This document shows positions 57,856 through 64,000 of a stretch of DNA of 64,000 nt, one piece after another. Source of the stretch: Rhodospirillales bacterium URHD0017. GTDB lineage: Bacteria > Pseudomonadota > Alphaproteobacteria > Reyranellales > Reyranellaceae. A program made the translations under genes and the position numbers. Location: contig FODP01000001.1 in NCBI GenBank assembly GCA_900110395.1, forward strand, positions 620,001 to 684,000. The letters are read 5' to 3'. How positions within the stretch are numbered: the first letter of the stretch is position 1; each line of letters opens with the position of its first letter. Below the pieces are notes generated by a model. The model had not been told where the DNA came from. It worked only from the letters and a program-made list of their open reading frames with translations, and did no database searches.

Positions 57856-58815
57856 CTACTTGATCTCCCGTAAATAGCTGTCGAGCGGCGGCGCCTGCTT
57901 GATCAGCCCGCGCTTCACCAGGAAGTCGGCGAACGCCGTGTAACGCGCGCGATCGAGCGCGGTTGGGTCAGCGGCCAGCAGGGGCAGCGTGTCATTCCAG
58001 GCGAGCTTGTTCAGCTCGCTGTCGAGCTCCTTGCCCGACTTCGAGAAGATACCCCACGCCTCGTCCGGGTTGGCCCTGAGCCAGGTCGTCGCCTCGGCGA
58101 TGGCGGCCAAAAGCTTCTTGGTGCGGGCGACGTCGACCGTCTCGCGCTTGGCGACCAGGATCAGTTCGTCATAGGTCGGCACGCCATTTTTCTCGACCTC
58201 CCACAAGCGGCCCTTGGCCTTGTGCAGGGCGAGGTCGTTCAGCTCGAAATTGCGGAAGGCTCCGATCACGCCGTCGACCTGCTTGCTCATCAGCGCCGTG
58301 GTCAGCGCGAAGTTGACGTTGATCAGGGTGACGTCCTTCAGGGTCAGCCCGGCCTTCTCGAGGATGGCGCCCAGCAGCGCCTCCTCGAAGCCCGCGATCG
58401 AGTAGCCGATCTTGCGGCCCTTGAAGTCGGCGATCGACTTCACCGGCCCGTCCTCGAGCGCCACCAGGGAGTTGAGCGGCTGCGCGACCAGCACGCCGAC
58501 ACGCACCAGCGGCAGTCCTTCGGCCGCCAGCATCTGCAGCGTCGGCTGGTAGGACAGGGCGTACTCGGCCTGTCCCGCCGCCACCAGCTTGGGCGGCGCA
58601 TTGGGATCGGCCGGCGCGATCAGCTCGACGTCGAGGCCGTGTTTGGTGAAGATGCCGCGCTGCTTGGCGATCACCAGCGCGGCGTGATCGGGATTGACGA
58701 ACCAGTCGAGCAGCAGGCGGACCTTGCCCTGTGCCGCCGCGGGCAGCGCCCCACCCGCCATCAGGCTCACCAGCGCGGCTGCGGCGATCAGCCGAATAAG
58801 AAGTCGCATCGTCAT
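57856..58815 (-). CDS. thiY: Thiamine-precursor (HMP-type) ABC transporter substrate-binding protein
   Basis: A 319-residue NMT1/THI5-like receptor with signal peptide MTMRLLIRLIAAAALVSLMAGGALPAAA. The mature region has VRLLLDWFVNPDHAALVIAKQRGIFTKHGLDVELI, then APADPNAPPKLVAAGQAEYALSYQPTL, the hallmark of pyrimidine-precursor receptors. ATGA overlap with the permease gene places it last in the thiZ-thiX-thiY operon, under a TPP riboswitch. The likely ligand is 4-amino-5-hydroxymethyl-2-methylpyrimidine or a related thiamine breakdown product. Confidence 0.92.
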   Translation of the reverse strand: MTMRLLIRLIAAAALVSLMAGGALPAAAQGKVRLLLDWFVNPDHAALVIAKQRGIFTKHGLDVELIAPADPNAPPKLVAAGQAEYALSYQPTLQMLAAEGLPLVRVGVLVAQPLNSLVALEDGPVKSIADFKGRKIGYSIAGFEEALLGAILEKAGLTLKDVTLINVNFALTTALMSKQVDGVIGAFRNFELNDLALHKAKGRLWEVEKNGVPTYDELILVAKRETVDVARTKKLLAAIAEATTWLRANPDEAWGIFSKSGKELDSELNKLAWNDTLPLLAADPTALDRARYTAFADFLVKRGLIKQAPPLDSYLREIK

Positions 58816-59546
58816 TCTCCTTGCGATTGCCAGGGTACCAACACGCGCGCCGCCCAGTCGGTCGCGTAGTAGAGTGCGAGGCCGAGCAGGCAGAGCACGA
58901 CAAGAGCGGCAAAGGCGAGCGGGGTCTGGCCGCGCGCCAGTGAAACCGTCATCAGGTAGCCGAGGCCGGCGCTAGCGCCGACCCATTCGCCGATCACCGC
59001 GCCGATCGGCGCCACGGCGGCGGCGATGCGTGCGCCCGAGGCGAAGGCGGGCAGGGCGGCCGGCAGCCGGATCTGCAGCAGGACGGCACGAGGGCTCGCA
59101 TCCATGGTGCGGGCGAGGTCGAGCCAGCCCTCATTGGTGCGCCGCAATCCGTCATAGAGGGCGCTGACGACCGGGAAGAAGATCACAAGCGCCGCCATCA
59201 CGACCTTGGAGGCCATGCCGTAGCCCAGCCAGAGCACCAGCAGCGGCGCAATGGCGATCACCGGGATTGCCTGAGAGACGATGACCAGCGGCAGCGCCCA
59301 GCGCCGCCAGCCGGCGGAGGCGGCGAAGATGATGGCGAGGGCGCCGCCAAGGATCAGGCCGAGCAGCAGCCCGAAGATCATCTCGGTGGCGGTCCAGGCA
59401 GCCTCGGCGATCAAGAGATCGGACCGTTCGACCAGCACCGCGAGCACGCGCGAGGGCGGCGGCAGGATGTAGGACGGCACGCCGGTCGCCCAAACCAGGA
59501 CTTCCCAGCCCAGCAGCAGGCCGATGGCGGTGATCAACGGCCTCAT
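58812..59546 (-). CDS. thiX: Thiamine-precursor ABC transporter permease
   Basis: A 244-residue membrane protein of the NitT/TauT-type with about six TM helices. MRPLITAIGLLLGWEVLVWATGVPSYILPPPSRVL opens it, and the EAA-like loop DGLRRTNEGWLDLARTMDASPRAVLLQIRLPAALP, followed by GAVIGEWVGASAGLGYLM, is typical. The stop overlaps the receptor start and its start overlaps the ATPase stop (ATGA). A longer frame extends upstream into the ATPase gene but lacks homology. Confidence 0.92.
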   Translation of the reverse strand: MRPLITAIGLLLGWEVLVWATGVPSYILPPPSRVLAVLVERSDLLIAEAAWTATEMIFGLLLGLILGGALAIIFAASAGWRRWALPLVIVSQAIPVIAIAPLLVLWLGYGMASKVVMAALVIFFPVVSALYDGLRRTNEGWLDLARTMDASPRAVLLQIRLPAALPAFASGARIAAAVAPIGAVIGEWVGASAGLGYLMTVSLARGQTPLAFAALVVLCLLGLALYYATDWAARVLVPWQSQGE

Positions 59547-60265
59547 GGCGCGAGGCCTCGCAACTCGGCGACGAGGCGCGCGTGCAGGCCGAGCAGATTG
59601 GGATCGGCCGGATCGCGCGGCACCGTTCCCGTGGGTTCGATTGGCGGAGCGACGATGAACGGCGTGCCGGACAGGACGCGGATCTGATGGCCGACACGCA
59701 GTGCTTCGAGCGGATCGTGGGTGACCAGCACGGCGGTGCGGCCGGCGAGCAGGCGCGCCGCGAGGTCCTGCAACTCCAGCCGCGTCACGGCATCGAGATG
59801 GGCGAACGGTTCGTCCATCAGCACGACCGGTCGGTCCTCGCACAGCGTGCGGGCGAGCGCCGCGCGCTGGCGCATGCCGCCGGACAACCGATCCGGACGA
59901 TCGTCGACCCGGTCGGCAAGGCCGACTTCTCCGAGCAGGGCGCGGGCGCGTCCTTCGGCGGCGGCCAAAGCTGTGCGATCGCCACGCAGGCGATAACCCA
60001 GCAAGACATTGTCGAGGACCGAAAGCCAGGGCAGCAGCAGGTCGGACTGCGCCATGTAGGCGACGGACGGCGATCGTGGGGCGTCCGGCAGCAGGCCGGC
60101 CAGCCAGCGCAGCAGGGAGGTCTTGCCGACTCCGGAGCGGCCGAGCAGGCAGGTCGTGCGGCCGGCCGGGAATTCCAGCGTGAGATCGCGCGCAACCAGT
60201 CGTTCGCCGAAGGCGATACGCGCATCACGCACGAGAAGGGGAGGAGCAGCCGACAAGTGCGTCAC
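59543..60265 (-). CDS. thiZ: Thiamine-precursor ABC transporter ATP-binding protein
   Basis: A 240-residue ATPase. Walker A LLGRSGVGKTSLLRWLAGL, signature LSGGMRQRAALARTL, Walker B VVLMDEPFAHLDA, switch VLVTHDPLEALRV. A GTG start at 60265 follows AGGGA inside the TPP riboswitch; no better start has a ribosome site. This is the first gene of the operon, so riboswitch control of it affects all three. The order ATPase-permease-receptor is that of many thiXYZ clusters. Confidence 0.92.
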   Translation of the reverse strand: MTHLSAAPPLLVRDARIAFGERLVARDLTLEFPAGRTTCLLGRSGVGKTSLLRWLAGLLPDAPRSPSVAYMAQSDLLLPWLSVLDNVLLGYRLRGDRTALAAAEGRARALLGEVGLADRVDDRPDRLSGGMRQRAALARTLCEDRPVVLMDEPFAHLDAVTRLELQDLAARLLAGRTAVLVTHDPLEALRVGHQIRVLSGTPFIVAPPIEPTGTVPRDPADPNLLGLHARLVAELRGLAP

Positions 60266-60350
60266 CAGTCCCTACGCCGGTACTAACCGGATCAGGTTGC
60301 CGGGGTCGTCCTTGCGAACCTCTCAGCCCAGAGTGGGCTCCCCCCGGTGA
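60262..60350 (-). promoter_or_regulatory. TPP riboswitch (THI element)
   Basis: On the minus strand the RNA reads, in order, GGGGGGAGCCC, CTGAGAGG, CAACCTGATCCGGTTAG and TACCGGCGTAGGGA, the conserved core of the TPP aptamer. An outer pair TCACC (60346-60350) and GGTGA (60262-60266) can close the P1 helix. The GTG start of thiZ lies in this GGTGA, so ligand binding should hide the start codon. Confidence 0.95.
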
Positions 60351-60428
60351 ACCCGTGCACTATGGAAAGGCGTGGACTGTCACGCAAGTGTCTTGAGTTT
60401 GACGAAATCGCCGTGCACCCGTTATTCC

Positions 60429-60938
60429 ATGGCCATGGCATCCCTTCATTCCGGAACGCGGCTCGCCCAGCTCTCCCTGGGGCGCCGTCTCCTGCTCGCG
60501 GCGCCCGCTGTCCTGATGGCGGGCCGTGCGCTGGCGCAAAGCGCCGAGATCACCTTCAAGAAGTCATCGCTGGTGGTGGTGACTGCGGCGCGCGAGATCA
60601 AGTTCGACGTCGAGCTGGCGCTGAACGAAGCCGAACGTGGACGCGGACTGATGTATCGCGAGAAGCTTGGCCCCTACGACGGCATGCTGTTCGACTTCTA
60701 CCAGGACGCGCCGGTCAGCTTCTGGATGAAGAACACGTTGATCCCGCTCGACATGGTGTTCATCGCCGGTGACGGCACGATCAAGCACATCCACGCCAAC
60801 GCCACGCCCTTGTCGACCGACGCCATCCCCAGCCAGTTCCCGGTGCGCGCCGTGCTCGAGATCAACGGCGGCAGCGCGCGTCTCCTCGGCATCAAGCCGG
60901 GCGACAAGGTCAAGCACGCGATCTTCGGCAACGCTTAA
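60429..60938 (+). CDS. DUF192-family protein
   Basis: A 169-residue exported protein. The first part MAMASLHSGTRLAQLSLGRRLLLAAPAVLMAGRALA is a signal peptide (a second ATG is two codons on). The DUF192 fold covers about 45-165: FDVELALNEAERGRGLMYREKLGPYDGMLFDF, FWMKNTLIPLDMVFIAGDGTIKHIH and a terminal AVLEINGGSARLLGIKPGD. Function unknown; some relatives are linked to antibiotic or metal responses. It is divergent from the riboswitch operon and converges on the O-methyltransferase gene, overlapping its end by four bases. Confidence 0.9.
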   Translation: MAMASLHSGTRLAQLSLGRRLLLAAPAVLMAGRALAQSAEITFKKSSLVVVTAAREIKFDVELALNEAERGRGLMYREKLGPYDGMLFDFYQDAPVSFWMKNTLIPLDMVFIAGDGTIKHIHANATPLSTDAIPSQFPVRAVLEINGGSARLLGIKPGDKVKHAIFGNA

Positions 60939-61594
60939 CGCTTCAACGCGCACGTCATGCCGTCACCCACGGCAAACAACGTCAGGTCGACGCGCTCGTC
61001 CTTCCGGAGCTTGGCGTTGAGCGCACGGATCGCCTCGGTGTCGGCGTTCTTGTCGGCGAGGTTGGCGACCGAGCCGCCCCAGATCACGTTGTCGATCAGC
61101 AGCAGCCCGCCACGGCGCACCAGTTTCAGGCAGCGCTCGTAGTAAGCGTCGTAGTTCGTCTTGTCGGCGTCGATGAAGGCGAGGTCGATCTGGCCGGCGA
61201 GACCCTGGGCCAGCAGCCAGTCGAGCGTCTTGAGGGCAGGGGCGACGGTGAGCTCGATGCGGCTCGCCAGCCCGGCCTCCTTCCAATAGCGTTTGCCGAC
61301 CCTGGTCCATTGTTCGCTGACGTCGCAGCACCAGAGCTTGCCGTCGTCGGGCAAGGCCTCGGCGATGCAGAGCGCGGAGTATCCGGTGAAGGTGCCGACC
61401 TCGACCGCACGGCGCGCTCCGACGGCGCGGGCCAGCAGGCCGACCTGCTGGCCCTGGTGCGCCGAAATCTGCATGCCGGCGCCCGGCATCTTCGCGGTTT
61501 CCTCGCGCAGCCGGCACTTGAGCGGGCTGTCGCGCAGCCAATTGCCGTCGACATAGTCGGCGAGCGCGCCGTCGATCTTTGGCCAACTCTTCAT
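60935..61594 (-). CDS. Class I SAM O-methyltransferase (CCoAOMT-like)
   Basis: A 219-residue metal-dependent O-methyltransferase: AVEVGTFTGYSALCIAEALPDDGKLWCCDVS (SAM binding), IDLAFIDADKTNYDAYYERCLKLV (metal Asp and substrate block) and GGLLLIDNVIWGG. Catechol or caffeoyl-CoA-like substrates are typical. The ATG at 61594 is used since a longer in-frame start adds unsupported residues. The gene converges with the DUF192 gene and is divergent from the SnoaL-like gene. Confidence 0.9.
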   Translation of the reverse strand: MKSWPKIDGALADYVDGNWLRDSPLKCRLREETAKMPGAGMQISAHQGQQVGLLARAVGARRAVEVGTFTGYSALCIAEALPDDGKLWCCDVSEQWTRVGKRYWKEAGLASRIELTVAPALKTLDWLLAQGLAGQIDLAFIDADKTNYDAYYERCLKLVRRGGLLLIDNVIWGGSVANLADKNADTEAIRALNAKLRKDERVDLTLFAVGDGMTCALKR

Positions 61595-61657
61595 CGCTAC
61601 ACCTCGATTACCTTGCACGTCATCGACCACGCCCGGGCATCACGCCATGTTCCGTCC

Positions 61658-62023
61658 ATGAGCGACATCCAAGCCTTCGTCCAGGACTACATCGCCGTGT
61701 GGAACGAGCCCGACGTCGGCAAACGTCGGCAGCTCATCCGCACACTGTGGCAGGAAGACGCCCATCATCTTGCGCGCACGCTCGAGGCCGTGGGTCATGG
61801 CGGCATCGAAAAGCGCGTGACCGACGCCTACGACAAGTGGGTGAAGGAGAAGGGCAATGTCTTTCGCCTGCAGGGCAGCGTCGACGGCCATCACGACACC
61901 GTCAAGCTGCGCTGGGAGATGCTGCCGGCGGGCGGCGGCGCGGTGATCTCGGTCGGCTTCGATTTCCTGGTGCTGGGCGGCGATGGCCGCATCCGCACCG
62001 GCTACCAGTTCATTGAAGCCTGA
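61658..62023 (+). CDS. NTF2/SnoaL-like small protein
   Basis: A 121-residue cone-fold protein, beginning MSDIQAFVQDYIAVWNEPDVGKRRQLIRTLWQEDAHHL, the signature of SnoaL-like or NTF2 proteins; the middle is LRWEMLPAGGGAVISVGFDFLVLGGDGRIRTGYQF. Some relatives are isomerases or binding proteins; no catalytic residues can be assigned here. The last 14 bases overlap the convergent DUF2237 gene. Confidence 0.85.
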   Translation: MSDIQAFVQDYIAVWNEPDVGKRRQLIRTLWQEDAHHLARTLEAVGHGGIEKRVTDAYDKWVKEKGNVFRLQGSVDGHHDTVKLRWEMLPAGGGAVISVGFDFLVLGGDGRIRTGYQFIEA

Positions 62024-62417
62024 CGGCGTACTTCTTGAGGTCGTCGAGCGATACGACGTGCAGGGTCACGGCATGCGTCGCCTCGAGCACGACCTGCGGG
62101 GCGGCGCCGGCATCCATCGCCTCCTTCCAGCGGCTGGCGCACAGGCACCAGCGGTCGCCCGGCTTCAGCCCGGCGAAGCCGTATTGCGGCATGGGCGTCG
62201 ACAGATCGTTGCCCTGGGCCTTGGAGAAGGCCAGGAACTCCGCTGTCAGCATCACACAGACCGTGTGCAGGCCGAGGTCCTCGCGGCCGGTGTTGCAGCA
62301 GCCGTCGCGATAAAACCCGGTGACGGGATCGAGCGAGCAGGGCTGCAGGGCGCCGCCCAGGACGTTGATCGAGGGCGCACGGCCGGGCCGGCCCTGTTCG
62401 GGTGTCTGGTCGAACAT
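62010..62417 (-). CDS. DUF2237-family protein
   Basis: A 135-residue cytosolic protein with the DUF2237 blocks NVLGGALQPCSLDPVTGFYRDGCCNTG, LGLHTVCVMLTAEFLAFSKAQGNDLSTPMPQYGFAGLKPGDRWCLCASRW, and AVTLHVVSLDDLKKYA. Cys residues in FYRDGCC, TVCVM and WCLCA suggest metal or redox use, but no function is known. The overlap with the upstream gene is 14 bases tail-to-tail. Confidence 0.93.
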   Translation of the reverse strand: MFDQTPEQGRPGRAPSINVLGGALQPCSLDPVTGFYRDGCCNTGREDLGLHTVCVMLTAEFLAFSKAQGNDLSTPMPQYGFAGLKPGDRWCLCASRWKEAMDAGAAPQVVLEATHAVTLHVVSLDDLKKYAVRLQ

Positions 62418-62499
62418 GACCCCACAGTACCACCCGGAAATTGCGCTTTCGAGCGGTCCCGGTCGCTGGTAGAAAGCCCGCGCCTGAGGATCATTGCGG

Positions 62500-62576
62500 C
62501 GGGGCGTAGCGCAGTCTGGTAGCGCGTCTGCCTTGGGCGCAGAAGGTCGTCGGTTCAAATCCGGCCGCCCCGACCA
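62500..62576 (+). tRNA. tRNA-Pro(TGG)
   Basis: A 77-base cloverleaf: acceptor stem CGGGGCG/CGCCCCG, D arm GCGCAGTCTGGTAGCGC, anticodon stem TCTGC/GCAGA around loop CTTGGGC (anticodon TGG), T arm GTCGGTTCAAATCCGGC, encoded ACCA end. Reads CCA (and with wobble CCN) proline codons. Confidence 0.97.
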
Positions 62577-62621
62577 CGCCGCTGCCGTGCCCAGGTTTCT
62601 TTGGGGGGAGTCTCGACGTTC

Positions 62622-62924
62622 ATGCAGGTTCGCATCTACAAGCCGGCCAAGACGGCGATGCAATCAGGCCAGCGCAACACCCTGGAATGGCTGCTCGAGA
62701 GCGAGCCGGCACCCAAGGAGATCGACCCGCTGATGGGCTGGACCAGCTCGCGCGACACCATGCAGCAGGTGAAGCTCTACTTCGCTACCTTGGAGGAGGC
62801 GACGGCCTACGCCAAGAAGGAAGGGTGGCGCTACAGCGTCGAGGTGCCGCATGCCCGGCACGTCCGGCCCAAGGCCTACGCCGACAACTTCGCCTACAAC
62901 CGCATCGGCCGCTGGACGCACTGA
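62622..62924 (+). CDS. NADH dehydrogenase accessory subunit, NDUFS4-like
   Basis: A 100-residue protein: MQVRIYKPAKTAMQSGQRNTLEWLLESEP, DPLMGWTSSRDTMQQVKLYFATLEEATAYAKKEGW and RPKAYADNFAYNRIGRWTH are conserved blocks of the ETC complex I subunit family, a homologue of mitochondrial NDUFS4 (AQDQ) in Alphaproteobacteria. It would bind the peripheral arm of complex I. It lies just downstream of tRNA-Pro; no other nuo genes are near, which is typical. Ribosome site GGGGGGAG. Confidence 0.95.
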   Translation: MQVRIYKPAKTAMQSGQRNTLEWLLESEPAPKEIDPLMGWTSSRDTMQQVKLYFATLEEATAYAKKEGWRYSVEVPHARHVRPKAYADNFAYNRIGRWTH

Positions 62925-62938
62925 GCGTCGGCCACGTG

Positions 62939-63199
62939 CTAGCGTTTGCCCGCCATGGCGCGTTGGTAGGCGTCGTCGAAGGCGCGCACGATCTCCGCGT
63001 CGAGATCGGCGAGCTTGAGGTACTGCTGGCGCGCTGCCTCGCGTAGCTCTTTCCACATCTCCAGAGGGATGGGGAGGCGGCCCGTGCTCCAGTCCTCGAT
63101 GGTGCGCGGCTGCTGCTTCAGGGCAGCGGCCATCGGGGCTTGCCAGCTCGCGCCCCAGATCGTCTGGCCAACCTTGGCCAGCGTTGCTTGGTCGGTCAT
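62939..63199 (-). CDS. Small HTH-like protein of unknown function
   Basis: An 86-residue protein. Its first half, AKVGQTIWGASWQAPMAAALKQQPRTIEDWSTGRLPIP, looks like a Cro/YdaS-like helix-turn-helix; the remainder is a helical tail rich in Lys/Arg. It is seven bases downstream of the methyltransferase gene on the same strand. A DNA-binding role is possible; not recognised. Confidence 0.7.
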   Translation of the reverse strand: MTDQATLAKVGQTIWGASWQAPMAAALKQQPRTIEDWSTGRLPIPLEMWKELREAARQQYLKLADLDAEIVRAFDDAYQRAMAGKR

Positions 63200-63206
63200 T
63201 TGATCC

Positions 63207-64000
63207 TCACAGCCCGGCGAGCGGCCGGGGTACTTCGGCCAGGGACAGCGGCGGCGCTCCCGGATCGGCCTGCCAGGAGACGTCGATCTCGAAGGTGAAT
63301 TTGTCCGGCTCCGCCACTTCGGGCCGCGAGGGCTGCTCGAAGCGGTGCTCCGCCACCGACGCATCGCCGCGCAGATCGAGACGCACGCTGCCGCGGGTCT
63401 TGCCCTCGGCGATGTCGTTGGAGTGCACCGAGAAGCTTCGGAAGGTCACCAGGTAGTGGAGCGTTCCGCTGGTGACCTGCGCGGGCAGGTCGAGCGCGAA
63501 ACCGGCCAATGAGGGTCCGGTCGCCGCCGCCTGGCCCCACGACATCGGCGCCTCCGAGATCGACAGGAAGGGCGGCGATCGAAGCATGAGAAAGGTCGTT
63601 CTGGCGGCCGAGGAACGCTCCGGCTCGAAGGGCCTGGATGGATCGTACGAGGCGATGCCGTTGCCCATTTCGATCCAGCCAGGATGCTTGGCGAGGAAAT
63701 CGCGTGCCGCGTGGAAGGGGCCGGACTGGTCGACATTGTCGAGGAGGACGATGCCGCCGGGCCGCAGGCGCCGTGCTGTCATCAAGAGGTCGAACAGCGC
63801 GAATTCGTAGTCGTGGTTGCCGTCGACCAGGGCGAGGTCGATCAGGAGCCCACGGCGCTCCAGCTCGAGGAAGAAATCCATCGACATCAGCGGGTGGAAC
63901 TGGACGACCTTCTGGAGCTCGGCCGGCCACGCGGCGAAAATAGCCGGACAGCGGTCGCCGCCGAATGGGTCGGTGGTATGGACCACGCCGCTGCCATTGC
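63207..64000 (-). CDS. Class I SAM methyltransferase-like protein, truncated by the window edge
   Basis: The frame is open to the last base, so the gene begins outside the window. The visible part has MTase core blocks: LIDLALVDGNHDYEFALFDLLMTARRLRPGGIVLLDNVDQSG, similar to Methyltransf_24 family proteins. The N-terminal SAM motif I would be outside the window. A C-terminal beta-rich extension (about 110 residues: TFLMLRSPPFLSISEAP...FTFEIDVSWQ) is unusual for the family and may add ligand binding. Confidence 0.75.
   Translation of the reverse strand, partial: NGSGVVHTTDPFGGDRCPAIFAAWPAELQKVVQFHPLMSMDFFLELERRGLLIDLALVDGNHDYEFALFDLLMTARRLRPGGIVLLDNVDQSGPFHAARDFLAKHPGWIEMGNGIASYDPSRPFEPERSSAARTTFLMLRSPPFLSISEAPMSWGQAAATGPSLAGFALDLPAQVTSGTLHYLVTFRSFSVHSNDIAEGKTRGSVRLDLRGDASVAEHRFEQPSRPEVAEPDKFTFEIDVSWQADPGAPPLSLAEVPRPLAGL

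Noticed and set aside
62500-62576. tRNA-Pro as an integration site of a genomic island
   Set aside because: No integrase and no duplicated tRNA 3' end were seen nearby; the flanking genes are housekeeping-like.
1-64000. CRISPR array or defence island
   Set aside because: The repeats seen are palindromic and singly placed at gene junctions, without regularly spaced direct repeats or cas genes.

Overview
The window is GC-rich, densely coded bacterial DNA that reads as an alphaproteobacterial chromosome. Supporting this are an NDUFS4-type complex I accessory subunit, many ABC, TTT (Bug) and TAXI solute receptors, CaiB/BaiF CoA-transferases, and a liv-type ABC operon containing an acyl-CoA synthetase. 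A Reyranella- or Rhodospirillales-like soil or water heterotroph is my inference; no rRNA or marker gene is present to settle it. I see no prophage, plasmid gene, CRISPR array or secondary-metabolite cluster.

Layout. 1-4.1 kb: the end of a TAXI receptor gene, two small envelope proteins, and a divergent MarR / EmrB-EmrA drug-efflux unit around a palindromic operator. 4.2-9.9 kb: a Tat-exported sulfatase, a DUF4160/DUF2442 pair, a BNR propeller with an ABC receptor, and a dienelactone hydrolase. 9.9-10.6 kb: a deleted IS110 copy inside a palindromic repeat. 10.6-15.8 kb: an NHL propeller/VOC/GST operon, YbjQ, a Bug receptor and an MFS carrier. 15.9-21.6 kb: a minus-strand cluster of MmgE/PrpD, MaoC, acyl-CoA dehydrogenase, MaoC, CoA-transferase and CoA-ester lyase, which looks like a CoA-dependent C5-dicarboxylate (itaconate/mesaconate type) route. 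21.6-23.5 kb: a lipoprotein and two methyltransferases. 23.5-31.2 kb: an iron/phosphonate-type ABC transporter followed by a CoA-transferase, an enoyl-CoA hydratase, a PhyH oxygenase and a DehI-like protein. 31.2-33.5 kb: the first steps of L-fucose oxidation (mutarotase, frameshifted aldo/keto reductase, lactonase). 34.5-41.4 kb: the liv/acyl-CoA synthetase operon. 41.5-52.3 kb: a sirtuin, a TAXI receptor, a 2-keto-3-deoxy-L-fuconate dehydrogenase-like SDR, a frameshifted KDPG aldolase, a PfkB kinase, a sterol-desaturase-like protein, a Rieske-FAD reductase and a xylonate-type dehydratase. 52.4-57.8 kb: a PrcB-domain protein, a decayed enoyl-CoA hydratase, a LysR regulator, a Rieske oxygenase, a dienoyl-CoA-reductase-like SDR and a double cold-shock protein. 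57.8-60.4 kb: a TPP riboswitch and a thiamine-precursor ABC transporter (ThiZ-ThiX-ThiY). 60.4-64 kb: small housekeeping genes, tRNA-Pro(TGG), the NDUFS4-like subunit and a truncated methyltransferase.

The most unusual structural feature is a family of long intergenic palindromes. One type has a CTCCAGTGGCGCG core and the other a GGACCGCGGGCCTCCAGG core. They occupy many gene junctions, are nested inside one another twice, abut start codons, and in one case are split by the IS110 remnant. Decay is also visible: the aldo/keto reductase and the KDPG aldolase each have a one-base frameshift, an enoyl-CoA hydratase carries an internal deletion and two further frameshifts, and the DUF4160 gene has no recognisable start codon. 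Metabolically the window is dominated by uptake and CoA-linked breakdown of organic acids and of fucose/xylose-type sugar acids.
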